Origin: Gemmataceae bacterium
Lineage (GTDB): Bacteria; Planctomycetota; Planctomycetia; Gemmatales; Gemmataceae
DNA: 64,000 nucleotides
Assembly (NCBI GenBank): GCA_020847555.1
Contig: JADLBT010000169.1
Span: forward strand, 8,684 to 72,683
Reading direction: 5' to 3'
Every line of letters begins with the position of its first letter. The first letter of the stretch is position 1. Made by a program: the position numbers and the translations under genes. Below the pieces are notes generated by a model. It ran no database searches and had not been told where the DNA came from. It saw only the letters and a program-made list of their open reading frames with translations. This document shows, piece by piece, positions 34,334 to 43,700 of this stretch.

Positions 34334-34975
34334 ATGAGCCAGGACGGCGCGTTCACCATCCACACCGACGGCGCGGCGCGCGGCAACCCCGGCCCGGCCG
34401 CGTTCGCCTACGTGATCCACCGCGACGGCGCCCCGGATCTGGAGGTGAAGGGCGTCCTCGGCCAGACGACAAACAACGTGGCCGAGTACACCGCCGTCGT
34501 CCGCGCCCTGGAACACGCGGCGAAGCTCGGCGCCCGCCGGGTGGTCGTGCTGAGCGACAGCGAGCTGATGGTCAACCAGATGACCGGCAAGTACAAGGTC
34601 AAGAATGAGGGTCTGCGGCCGCTCTACGAGGACGCACGCGCTCACTGCGCCGAGTTCGAGTCGGTGACGTTCCGCCACGTCCGGCGCGAGCAGAACGGCC
34701 GCGCCGACGCGCTGTGCAACGAGGCGCTTGATGCCGCCGCGGGCCGCACCCCCGGCGCGGCCAGGCCGAAAGCCGCCGCGGGAAAGCTCAGCGCCGAGCG
34801 TTCCGAGGCGGTGCGCGACGAGGCGGTGGAGTGTCTGCGGGCGGTGGCCGCAGCGTGGGCTCGGGGCAACCCGAACGACCCGCAACCGGAGGACGTCTGG
34901 GACCAGCTCTGGACCATTCTCGAAGACGGCGGCGTGCTCCGGAAGCAGGACCAGGGAGGAGGGAGCAGGGCGTGA
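34334..34975 (+). CDS. RNase HI-family protein with Ala-rich and acidic C-terminal extension
   Basis: 213 residues behind GAGG. The RNase H fold residues are all visible: D in HTDGAARGNPG, E in NNVAEYTAVVRAL, D in VLSDSELMVNQMTG and D in QNGRADALCNEAL. This is the short RnhA/Rnase HI type without the basic protrusion, as in archaeal and Bacillus YpdQ-like proteins. The 80-residue C-terminal extension (Ala-rich, then acidic EDVWDQLWTILEDGG) is unusual and unrecognised. It would degrade RNA in RNA-DNA hybrids. Confidence 0.9.
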   Translation: MSQDGAFTIHTDGAARGNPGPAAFAYVIHRDGAPDLEVKGVLGQTTNNVAEYTAVVRALEHAAKLGARRVVVLSDSELMVNQMTGKYKVKNEGLRPLYEDARAHCAEFESVTFRHVRREQNGRADALCNEALDAAAGRTPGAARPKAAAGKLSAERSEAVRDEAVECLRAVAAAWARGNPNDPQPEDVWDQLWTILEDGGVLRKQDQGGGSRA

Positions 34976-34982
34976 GGCGGGA

Positions 34983-35053
34983 CAAGCCCACGGGTGGCGT
35001 CCCGTGGGCGTAGGGTTGGAGCCTTGACCCGCGGGATGCCACCCGTGGGCTTT
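34983..35053. repeat. Palindromic intergenic repeat, full copy
   Basis: 71 bp with inverted ends CAAGCCCACGGGTGGCGTCCC / inverse ending GCTTTC, between the convergent stops of the RNase H-like gene and the helicase-associated gene. Confidence 0.85.
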
Positions 35054-35059
35054 CTCGCC

Positions 35060-37219
35060 TCACTCCTCCCTCCCCGACCCCAGCCGGATCCCGAGCGAGT
35101 GCAACCGCTCGCGCAGCGCCGCCGTGTTCTCCTCCGCCACCACCAGCGCCGTCGGTCCCAGACGCCCCTCGATCAGGGCGCGTGTCCCCGGCCATTGCTG
35201 AAGCCCGTCGGCCACCTCGGCGGTCGGGACGTACAGCACCTGGAGCCGGCGCATCTCCAGCGGCGGGACGTGCGGTCCGGCGAGCAGCAGGCGGGCCGCG
35301 GGCGGCAGCGGTTGCCCGCCGCGCTGCACGAACCACGCCTCCAGCGCCTGCGGGGTCAGCCCCTGTTCCCGGCCCGCCGCCACCGTCTCCGGCGTCAGCC
35401 GATAGTAGCGCCGGCCGTTAGCCGCGTGCCGCTCGACCGGCTCGGCGAACCGGCGCACCTCCGTCTCGACCAGCAGGTCGGAGCGCGACGCATCCACGCC
35501 GAGCGTTACCCCGTCCGACTCGACCTCGACGCACTTCTCCGGCGGCAGGGTGTAGTCGCGCGTCGCCGTCAGCCGGAAGTGGCGGTACTCGATGTCGCTC
35601 TCCCGCGCCACCACCGCCAGCCGGTCCGACAGACGCACCGCCGGCAGACCGCGCGCCAGTGCCTCGTTCAGATCCTCCGGCGAGTTGAACTCGAACAGGG
35701 CGGCCGCACCGTAGACCTGGATGCGCTCGCGCTTGTTCGCCCAGGTGCGCAGCGAGTTGATGACCGGGTCGGGCACCGGCTTCATGCCGTGGCGGTTCAG
35801 TGCCTGCAGGATCGTCTCGAACGACTCGCCCGCCTCCAGAGCCCGGTAGACGCTCTCGGGCTGCAGCTGGAGCGTGCAGGCCGGCCCGAGCCCCGTCCAC
35901 GTCGCGAGCCGGGACAGCTGCGCGACCAGCGCCGGCGTCAGTCCCTGGCGGTAGGCGAGAATCTCCAGATTTGGCTGTACCAGGAGCGTTTGCGGGAACC
36001 CGGCGAGCGCCGGCGGCTCCTCCTGCCCGACCAGCCAGCGGCCGAGCAGCGCCAGGCGCACCACCCACGCCCCGTCGGCGTCCCGGGCGGCCTGCACCAG
36101 CCGCAGCTGATACGCCAGCCCGAGCAGGAACGGCCCGACCCCACAGCCAGTGCCGGCCTTCGCGCTGCGGTTACCCTCCCAGTACGGATGCCGCTCGCGC
36201 AGCCAGCCCTCCAGCGCCTCCGGCCGGACCCACTGGCCGCCGGTCAGCTGGCCGAGCAGGAGCAGCGCCGACAGGTACACAGTTGGGTATGGGTTGCCGG
36301 GCACCCGGCCGGCGGCCTGCCCCTCGCAGACATTCCACACCTCGATGCGCAGCAGGGCCGCCCACAGCGAGGCGACCACCGCCGGCAGTCCTTCCTCCCC
36401 ACTCGTTGACTCGCGCCCGGCGTGCAGCTCGCCGTCGGCCTCGCGCAGCAGCCCGTCGGCGACGGCCAACTCCACCGCGAGCAATCCCACATCCGGGACG
36501 GTCGCGAGACTGTCGGGCGGGATGGCATTGAGCAGCGGGTCGGTGCGGAGTCGTTCCAGGTCGCGTTTGAAGAACCCGCCCTGCTGGGTCCGCCGCACCG
36601 GCTGCGCCGCCACCTGCTGCCCCAGCACCGCCAGCCGCAGCGGCCAGTCCAGCCCGTCGGCCTCCTGGGCGCTCACTGTACCCGGGAGGGAGGCGGCGCC
36701 GGGACACCCGGGCAGGGCGAGAGCCTCCCACGTGAGCCGCGAGGTGACGAACGGGTGGGCGAACACGACCGGCCGCCCGCCATCGCTGAGCGTCAGCCAC
36801 GCCTCGAAGTCCTTCAGGCGGGCCGCAGCCGGCGCCGACTCGCCGTCGTCCGTGGCCGGGAGCCCGAAGTCCGGGTACAGCAGGCCGGCCCGGAGCAATG
36901 TAAGGATCGGTTGCAGTCCGTCGGGCTGGCCGAGGGTGACGAGGAGTTCGACGAGGCTGCCGACCGGCCAGCGCGCCTGCCGGCTGTGGCCGATCAGGGC
37001 GAGTACCTGCCGGCAGGCCGGTTCGAGATCGGCGAGGCGGCGGTCGAGGACCGGCGCGTTCTGCAGCGTCGCGATGCTGCGCTGACTCAGCTCGTCGGCT
37101 GGCCACTGGTTGCGCGGCTTGAACAGGCGGGCGGCGACCTGGCGCAACAGCGGTTCGTCGTAGCGCAGGAGGGTGCGCCGGAGGCGGTCGGACCAGACGG
37201 CGGGATCGAGCGGCGGCAT
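35060..37219 (-). CDS. Helicase-associated (Helicase_C_3-like) protein, XPB partner
   Basis: 719 residues, no signal peptide. The N-terminal two thirds are helical with winged-helix-like repeats; from about residue 410 the segment LLVQPNLEILAYRQGLTPALVAQL, followed by RESVYRALEAGESFETIL-type sequence and QVYGAAALFEFNSPEDL, fits Helicase_C_3 (PF13625), the domain found in proteins encoded next to bacterial XPB. No Walker motifs are present, so it is not itself a helicase. It is the last gene of the XPB cassette, 81 bases after the 71-residue gene, and probably acts with the helicase in DNA repair or transcription. Confidence 0.82.
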   Translation of the reverse strand: MPPLDPAVWSDRLRRTLLRYDEPLLRQVAARLFKPRNQWPADELSQRSIATLQNAPVLDRRLADLEPACRQVLALIGHSRQARWPVGSLVELLVTLGQPDGLQPILTLLRAGLLYPDFGLPATDDGESAPAAARLKDFEAWLTLSDGGRPVVFAHPFVTSRLTWEALALPGCPGAASLPGTVSAQEADGLDWPLRLAVLGQQVAAQPVRRTQQGGFFKRDLERLRTDPLLNAIPPDSLATVPDVGLLAVELAVADGLLREADGELHAGRESTSGEEGLPAVVASLWAALLRIEVWNVCEGQAAGRVPGNPYPTVYLSALLLLGQLTGGQWVRPEALEGWLRERHPYWEGNRSAKAGTGCGVGPFLLGLAYQLRLVQAARDADGAWVVRLALLGRWLVGQEEPPALAGFPQTLLVQPNLEILAYRQGLTPALVAQLSRLATWTGLGPACTLQLQPESVYRALEAGESFETILQALNRHGMKPVPDPVINSLRTWANKRERIQVYGAAALFEFNSPEDLNEALARGLPAVRLSDRLAVVARESDIEYRHFRLTATRDYTLPPEKCVEVESDGVTLGVDASRSDLLVETEVRRFAEPVERHAANGRRYYRLTPETVAAGREQGLTPQALEAWFVQRGGQPLPPAARLLLAGPHVPPLEMRRLQVLYVPTAEVADGLQQWPGTRALIEGRLGPTALVVAEENTAALRERLHSLGIRLGSGREE

Positions 37220-37300
37220 TGCAGGGTGCGACCTGGCACGCGGGAGGCGCGAGCGGCCCGCGGAGTGAGATCCGCGGGCCTCCCGCGCCGGTTGAATCTC

Positions 37301-37516
37301 TTAAATCACGGCGGGCGTGTGGCCCATGCGCTGCAACTCCTGCACCACGGCGTCCGCGCGACCGCTGCGCACGAGCAGAACCCGGTCCGTCAATCGTCCG
37401 ACCACGTCCTGGGCCAGCTTGCGGCTGGCGAGCAGTTCCTCTGCCAGGACCGCGTCCTCGGTCCGGATCAGACAAACGCGGCGGTGCAGCTTCACGGGGA
37501 TGCGTGCCTTTTCCAT
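37301..37516 (-). CDS. 71-residue hypothetical protein inside the XPB cassette
   Basis: A small basic protein starting 20 bases after the XPB stop. It opens MEKARIPVKLHRRVCLIRTE and has a central helix and a VLLVRSGRADAVVQELQRMG segment. No known domain is recognised. The position between XPB and its helicase-associated partner, on the same strand and with short gaps, argues that it belongs to the same operon. No strong ribosome-binding site is visible, so translational coupling to XPB is likely. Confidence 0.6.
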   Translation of the reverse strand: MEKARIPVKLHRRVCLIRTEDAVLAEELLASRKLAQDVVGRLTDRVLLVRSGRADAVVQELQRMGHTPAVI

Positions 37517-37536
37517 GTGCGCCCACGGGATGGCGG

Positions 37537-39255
37537 TCAGCGAACGGCCGGCTCGGCCGCGAGGGGCTCGGGCTGCCCGACGACGTCGGCGGCGTCGAGG
37601 ATGCTGTAGCTGTAGCCCTGCTCGGTCAGGAACAGCTGGCGGTGGTGCGCGAAGTCCAGCTCGCGCGTGTCGCGCGTCACCAGCGTGTAAAAGTGGGCTG
37701 TTTCGCCGTTCGCCTTCGGCCGCAGGATGCGCCCCAGCCGCTGCGCCTCCTCCTGGCGCGACCCGAACGTCCCCGACACCTGGATCAGCACGTTCGCGTC
37801 CGGCAGGTCGATGGCGAAGTTCCCCACCTTGGACAGGATCATCTGCTTGATCTCGCCCTTGCGGAACTGGTCGTACAGCACCTCGCGCTCACTGCTCGGC
37901 GTCTGGCCGGTGATGATCGGGATGTCGAACCGCTTCTGCATCTGGCGGAGTTGCTTGAGGTACTGGCCGATGATCAGCACATGCTTGTCGGCGTACTTCT
38001 CCAGCAGCCGCGTGACCACCTCGTCCTTGGCCGGGTTCTCGCTGGCGAGCCGGTACTTGTTCCGCCACTCGGCCACGGCGTACTCCATGCGCAGCGGCTC
38101 GGGCAGAGCGACACGCACCTCGGTGCAGTTCGCCTCGGCGATCCAGCCGCGTGTCTCCAGTTCGCGCCACGGCACGTCGTACTTCTTCGGCCCGATCAGG
38201 CTGAAGACGTCCTCCTCACGCCCGTCCTCGCGGATCAGCGTGGCCGTCAGGCCGAGACGGCGCCGCGCCTGGATGTTCGCCGTCACCCGGAACACCGGGG
38301 CCGGCAGCAGGTGGACCTCGTCGTAGACGATCAGCCCCCAGTCGCGCTGGTCGAACAGCTTGAAGTGGGGGAACTCCTCCTTCCTGTCCGGCCGGTGGGT
38401 GAGGATCTGGTACGTCGCGACCGTCACCGGGGCGAGATCCTTCGTCTCCCCCGTGTACTCCGCGATGTCCTTCTCGGCCAGGTCGGTGCGGTCGAGGATC
38501 TCGCGTTTCCACTGCTTGACGGCGGTGATGCTCGTGGTGAGAATCAGGGTGTTGCGCTGGACCAGGGCCATCGCCGCGATACCGACGATGGTCTTGCCAG
38601 CCCCGCACGGGAGGACCACGACGCCGCTGCCGCCGCGGACGTCACCGCCAGCGTAGAAGACGTCGGCCGCCTCGCGCTGGTAGTCGCGCACCTGGAACGG
38701 CAGGCCGGCCCGGGTGACCCGCCGCAAGCCGAGCGGCAGCAGGGCGCCCTCGGTGTACCCGGCCAGATCCTCGGCCGGGTAGCCGACTGCAATCAGGCCC
38801 TGCTTGAGCACCCCGCGGAAGGCCGCCTCGACGGCGAAGCTGTCCGGCGCGAGGCGTTCGCCGAGGTAGTCGCGCACCTTCGGCTGGCGGGCCAGTTCCT
38901 CCAGCAGCGGGCGGTCGGCGCAGACCAGGCGCAGGCGCGCGCCGTCGCGCTCCAGCCTGACGCGCCCGTACCGCCCGACCAGTTCGGCGATGTCGGTGAT
39001 CAGGTTCCCCGGAATGGGGAATTTGCTGTACCGGCGCAGCACGTCTGCCATCGCCTCGGCCGTCAGGCCGGCGGCGGCGGCGTTCCACAGGGAGAGCGGG
39101 GTGAGCCGGTAGGTGTGGATGTGTTCGGGGCTCTTTTCCAACTCGGCGAAGGGAGCCAGGGCATCCCGTGCTTCCGCATAGCGCGGGTTATCGACCTCGA
39201 CCAGGACCGTGCGATCCCCCTGCACGATGAGCGGGTTGGTGGGATCGTAATGCAT
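37537..39255 (-). CDS. XPB/Rad25-family DNA repair helicase
   Basis: 572 residues from ATG 39255, behind AAGGAA. An N-terminal DNA-binding-like domain with TYRLTPLSLWNAAAAGLTAE precedes the superfamily 2 motor: Walker A LPCGAGKTIVG, DEVH in VYDEVHLLP, motif III LGLTATLIRED, and motif VI QEEAQRLGRILRP. The C-terminal HHRQLFLTEQGYSYSI is typical of bacterial XPB. XPB homologues unwind DNA 3'-5' and are sparse in bacteria. It heads a three-gene cassette with a small protein and a Helicase_C_3 protein. The frame extends to 39636 but has no sensible start there. Confidence 0.93.
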   Translation of the reverse strand: MHYDPTNPLIVQGDRTVLVEVDNPRYAEARDALAPFAELEKSPEHIHTYRLTPLSLWNAAAAGLTAEAMADVLRRYSKFPIPGNLITDIAELVGRYGRVRLERDGARLRLVCADRPLLEELARQPKVRDYLGERLAPDSFAVEAAFRGVLKQGLIAVGYPAEDLAGYTEGALLPLGLRRVTRAGLPFQVRDYQREAADVFYAGGDVRGGSGVVVLPCGAGKTIVGIAAMALVQRNTLILTTSITAVKQWKREILDRTDLAEKDIAEYTGETKDLAPVTVATYQILTHRPDRKEEFPHFKLFDQRDWGLIVYDEVHLLPAPVFRVTANIQARRRLGLTATLIREDGREEDVFSLIGPKKYDVPWRELETRGWIAEANCTEVRVALPEPLRMEYAVAEWRNKYRLASENPAKDEVVTRLLEKYADKHVLIIGQYLKQLRQMQKRFDIPIITGQTPSSEREVLYDQFRKGEIKQMILSKVGNFAIDLPDANVLIQVSGTFGSRQEEAQRLGRILRPKANGETAHFYTLVTRDTRELDFAHHRQLFLTEQGYSYSILDAADVVGQPEPLAAEPAVR

Positions 39256-39479
39256 TCTGTGCGGTTCCTTCGCCACGGGCGAAAGCGGCACGCGAGCCGC
39301 AAAAAGGGAAGTGTAGTGGCTTGGCGCGCGGCTTACAAGGCGAAGTCCCGGCCGGATGAAGTTCCCCGCACACAACGAATACCCTTCCCGCGCCGCTGGT
39401 GATCCTCCATGCAAGAAGGTTTTCGTGCAAGCGCCCGCGCTGGACACCCCGCGGCCCGGAAGGGCCGGTGCAGGGCCGT

Positions 39480-40595
39480 TCAGTTCCCGCACAGAGCGTT
39501 GGGCGCGACGACGAACGGAACCTCGGCCACGGCGGGCGGGCGCGGTGGGTCGGTACTCTCGTCCCAGACCCGCAGGATCAGGCTGTACTCCCCGGGCGGG
39601 ATCGGCGGGACGTAGAAGCTGTAGCTGTGGTAGCACTCACTGAACAGATTCGGGCTGCGCAGCGGCCGCGTCTGGGCCTTCAGGTCGTACTTGTAGCTCC
39701 GGCCGCTGGCCCCCTTCTCCTTGATCTCCACCTTGCTCCGCAGCCGCATCTCGTAGCACGGGCCGGACGCGGCCGTCCCGACGTTGCGCAGCCCGACGTT
39801 GCGGAGTTCGACGTAGAGCAACACCCGCTCCCCCGGCAGTCGCTGGTCCGGCCGGACCTCGCACGCGGCCTGAAACCGATGCTGCTTCGGGACTTCCTTG
39901 TAGGTCTTGAAGCCGTCGATCTGCTCGCAGAAACACATGTGCTGGATGACGAGCCGGGAGCGCAACCGCAGCGCCAGCAGGCCGTCCTGCAGGTGGCCGA
40001 GGACGACGGCGAGTTCCTCGGGCGACGGCTGGCCCTTGCTGCTGTTCAGATCCCGCAGCGCCAGCAGAACCCGCTTGATCGCCCCGTCGCTGTCCTGGAG
40101 TTCGGCCAGCACCGCCTCGGCCTTCTTCAGGTCGTCCTTGAGCAGGCAGTCCAGCGCGACCACCAGGGGTTCCTTCGGCTCCGGCGGCACGAGGGCAGGC
40201 TGCGGCTCGACGTGGGTGGCAACCGGGTAGAACGGCGGCGGGGCGTTCTGCGGCGGCGCCGGATCGGGAACCGGCGGGGCGTCCGGGAAGCGCTCGATCG
40301 CCTGGAGGATGCGCGGGTCGGTCCGCGGACCCGGGCTCAGGAGACGGTTGACGGTGGGGCTGTAGGGCGAGTGCGACCTCGTCATCCCGCCGACGGCAGC
40401 GACACCCATACCCTGCGGGTCGTCAACCCCGGCCCCGGCCGGCGGCTGATCGCGCACCTCCGGCCTGGTGATCTCCCTGGCCGGGTCGGGTTTCTTACCC
40501 CACGACAGGGATTTGAAGTCAACAAGCGAACACCCCGACAACAGGCCGGCACACACCCAGGCAGCAACAATCCTGTGTCCCGTACGCCGTGTCAT
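39480..40595 (-). CDS. Secreted lipoprotein-like hypothetical protein
   Basis: 371 residues. The N-terminus ends in LLSGCS, a lipobox, so the mature protein would be lipid-anchored. A Pro/Asp/Arg-rich linker of about 100 residues is followed by a helical segment, then a beta-rich region beginning RPDQRLPGERVLLYVELRN and ending ILRVWDESTDPPRPP that looks like an immunoglobulin-like or CARDB-type fold. No catalytic motif is visible. It resembles lineage-specific envelope proteins of planctomycetes and does not seem part of the XPB cassette, since 224 bases with no features separate them. Confidence 0.72.
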   Translation of the reverse strand: MTRRTGHRIVAAWVCAGLLSGCSLVDFKSLSWGKKPDPAREITRPEVRDQPPAGAGVDDPQGMGVAAVGGMTRSHSPYSPTVNRLLSPGPRTDPRILQAIERFPDAPPVPDPAPPQNAPPPFYPVATHVEPQPALVPPEPKEPLVVALDCLLKDDLKKAEAVLAELQDSDGAIKRVLLALRDLNSSKGQPSPEELAVVLGHLQDGLLALRLRSRLVIQHMCFCEQIDGFKTYKEVPKQHRFQAACEVRPDQRLPGERVLLYVELRNVGLRNVGTAASGPCYEMRLRSKVEIKEKGASGRSYKYDLKAQTRPLRSPNLFSECYHSYSFYVPPIPPGEYSLILRVWDESTDPPRPPAVAEVPFVVAPNALCGN

Positions 40596-40720
40596 CCTGA
40601 CCTCGGGCCGAGCCTGTCCACGCCTGCCATCCCGGGCAGGGAAAGGGGCGGAAGTATAGCGGTCCCCCGCCGACCGTCAACCCCGATGCGAGCGGGGAGT
40701 GAGGAGGAGGGAGTGAGAAG

Positions 40721-40790
40721 GGAAAGCCCACGGGCGGCACCCCGTGGACCAGTTCCCTGACGCCTGGCCCACAGGCGACCCCGGGGCTTC
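40721..40790. repeat. Palindromic intergenic repeat, imperfect copy
   Basis: GGAAAGCCCACGGGCGGCAC at the left end and a diverged inverse (ACCCCGGGGCTTC) at the right end. It lies between the lipoprotein gene and the stop of the large WD40 gene and may terminate the latter. Confidence 0.75.
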
Positions 40791-40796
40791 ACCGCC

Positions 40797-43700
40797 TCAC
40801 TCCTCACTCCTCACTCCCCGGCGGAAGCGGATGTCCAGGTTGCGCGGAAGATGAGAGTCGTATCGGCTCAGGGCCTGCGCCGACTTGGGCATTTTGTGGA
40901 ATAGCTCGCAGAGCACCCCCACCAGGTCGCGCAGCCCCTCCGCCTTCGGCAGCGCCCCAGGCAGCTGTTCCAGCAAGCGCCCATTGCCGTTGTCGCCCGC
41001 CTTGCCCAGCCAGCGGTGGCGCAGCAGTGCGAAGCGGTAGCCGCTGGTCCACTCGGAACACGCCAGGCCGGGTTTCGGGACCGCCTCCGTGCCCGGGGCG
41101 TCCTGGGGGGCCACGTCGAGCAGGGCCGCCTGCGCTCCCAGGAACCCGCCAAACTCGCGGGCGACCAGGGCCAGGTCGAGGGCCGTGTCCGCCAGGTAGC
41201 GGCCGCCGCGCGAGTCCGGCATCCAGAAGAACTGCTGCTCACCCTTCGCGCTTGCCTTCCCCTGGAAGTAGAACAGAACCAGATCGTTCGTCGTCACTTT
41301 CCCGGCGGCACGGGCACGGATCGCGTCGCGGATGCGGAGCAGCTGGCTGAAGACGTCGCTCCGCCGGTCGTCCTCGGTCAGCGGCGGGTAAAACTGGGTC
41401 GTCAGCACGCCGGCCGCCTCAAGTGGGACCAGAGCCTTGCCGAGTTTCTCCCGCATCGTCGTCGCGTCGCTCTTCAGCGGCGCCACGATGACGACATGGA
41501 CCAGCGGCCGGGCGCGCGGCTTCGCACAGTCCAGCACCAGTTCCGTTCGCGCGTCCTCCCGGACCACCAGCTGCGGCAGGGACAGGTCGATCTTGTTCCC
41601 TTGCGGGGCGTTGAGCACGACCGGCGCCCTGAACGTCCGCTCGGTCCCCCCCTCCACCTGCTTCGGCGCGCCCAGTTCCACCTCGGGCTGGCGGAAGCCG
41701 TTGACGCGCAGCTGCAGCCTGGGGGTGCCGGCCGGCTGGTTGCCCTGGCCGAACGAGCGCACGGTGCCGTGGACCCAGACCACCGGCTCTGGCGCCGGGG
41801 CGAACCGCAGTGCGCCGACGCCCGCCTGGCGCGTGACCGAGTTGCCGTTCGCGGCCGCGGCGGTCAGCCGGTCCACCTCGATCTGCACCGGCTTCTCGAC
41901 CGCGTTGACGGTCAGCCGGCTCTCGCCGCGCTCCCCGCCGTCGCTCTCGGCCAGGATCTGCACCACGTTCGTGCCCCACTGGAGCGGGACGGTCGCCTCG
42001 TACTCGTAAAGGTTGTCGCCGATCGACTTCGGGCCGACGTGCGGGACCGCCTGCGCCTCGCCCTGACGCCACACCTCGACCTTCTTCGGCGGCTGCGGCA
42101 GCGTGACGCGGAAGGTCACCTTCACCTCCCGGTCGAGGAGGGTGCGGGCGGCTCCGGCCGGGGAGAGGACCGCGATCCCCGGCCTGGGCCTGGGCTTCTG
42201 GAACTCGAACTTCGCCACCCCCGGCTTGAGCGAGTCGCCGTCCTCGTTGTGGGTCCAGACCTCGATCTGGTTCTCCTCCGCCGGCAGCGCGACCCCCTGC
42301 ACCTCCAGCCGCCACAGGTGCTTCTCGGCGTCCGCCTTCGGCGGCATGACCTTGAAGCCGCGCGGCGGCTCGCCGTTCACATGGACGGTGGTCCGGTCGG
42401 CCACCAGCGGGGTGGCGGACTGCACCACGGCGGTCAAGACCACCTCTGGCCGGTTGCCGGCCTGAGCCGCCTGCACCGCCTTCATCTGGGGCGGCCGCAG
42501 GTAGAGCGCGTGAAGGTAGCCGGTCTGCGGGTCGCCGGCCCACTCCGACGGGATCTTCGCGCTGTCGTGCGACACCAGCACCTGAACGAAGTTCGGACCC
42601 GGTTGCAGTTTCACCCCCTTGGCGGTGACGGTGCCGCTCTTCGAGTCGAGCAGCGCAGTCGCGTCGGCCAGCTGGCGGTTGACGAGTACCGTCGCCTTCA
42701 GGGGAAGGTTTCGCGGTGAGTCCTTCGGCCAGTACAGCTTGCCCGCGACATCGATTTTGGTTGTCGGCGCCACCGTCCCGTACACGGTCGGCACAGGCAT
42801 CAGCACGACGCGCGGCAGACGCGGCCGGTAGAAGAGGGTGAGGGCCTCGATCTGTTCCTTGCTGTCGGGGGTCGCGGCCCGGAACCGCACGGTCTGCACG
42901 CCCGGGACCAGGGGCACCACCTCATGGATTTCGATCTTCTTGAGCCCCGGTTTGAGCTGCGCGAGCGTACCCTTACCGCCGGACGCGACGTTCTGCCAGC
43001 TCGCCGCGCTCAGAGCCTGGGGAGCGGTGACAGTTCCCTTGATAAGAACCTTCGGACCCTCCACCAGCATGGTCCGCCCCGGCTGGATCGTCTCGGGGAT
43101 CTGCGGGTCGCCGCCCTCGAACGGCGTTACCGACGTCAGTACGATGGTCGGACTCTTCAGCACGACCTGCTCGTAAGTGCGGCGGAGGCTCAGCCGGTCG
43201 GTTTCGCGGGCCGGGTACTTCGGGTGGGCCTTCTCGTTCGTCGCGACCACCTCGATGCGGTTCGGACCCGCTTCCAGTGCGATCGGTACGGACACCTTCT
43301 GCACCTTGCCCGGGTAGGTCTGCGCGCGGATCGCCTTCTTCTTCCCGTTCACCTCCTGAGTGACCGTGACCCGGACCGGGACACCGTCCGCTCCCGGGCG
43401 GAGGGTCAGCTCCAGCGGGAACGCCTTCTCCTTCACCGTTCCGGTCGGCGCGCCGGCGAACTCCAGGGTCGGGGCCGGCGGCTGGTAGAGCAGGGGAAGC
43501 AGAGGGGAGGGGTGCGCGACCTTCTCCCCGCTCAGGGTGACCAGGGCCTGCAGGGTGTGGTCCGGACCGTCGGGCAGCTCGACCTGGGCGGACCACCCGG
43601 CCCCATCCCGCTCGCCGAACGAGCGCGGCGGTCTTCCGTTCAGCTGCCAGGCCAGCGTGTCGCCCTGCTTGCTCTCGTAGTGGCCCACGAGCAGGTGCAG

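Noticed and set aside
39256..39479. Short plus-strand frames upstream of the XPB gene.
   Set aside because: They are Arg/Ala/Pro-rich, overlap the start of the opposite-strand lipoprotein end and have no ribosome-binding site or motif.
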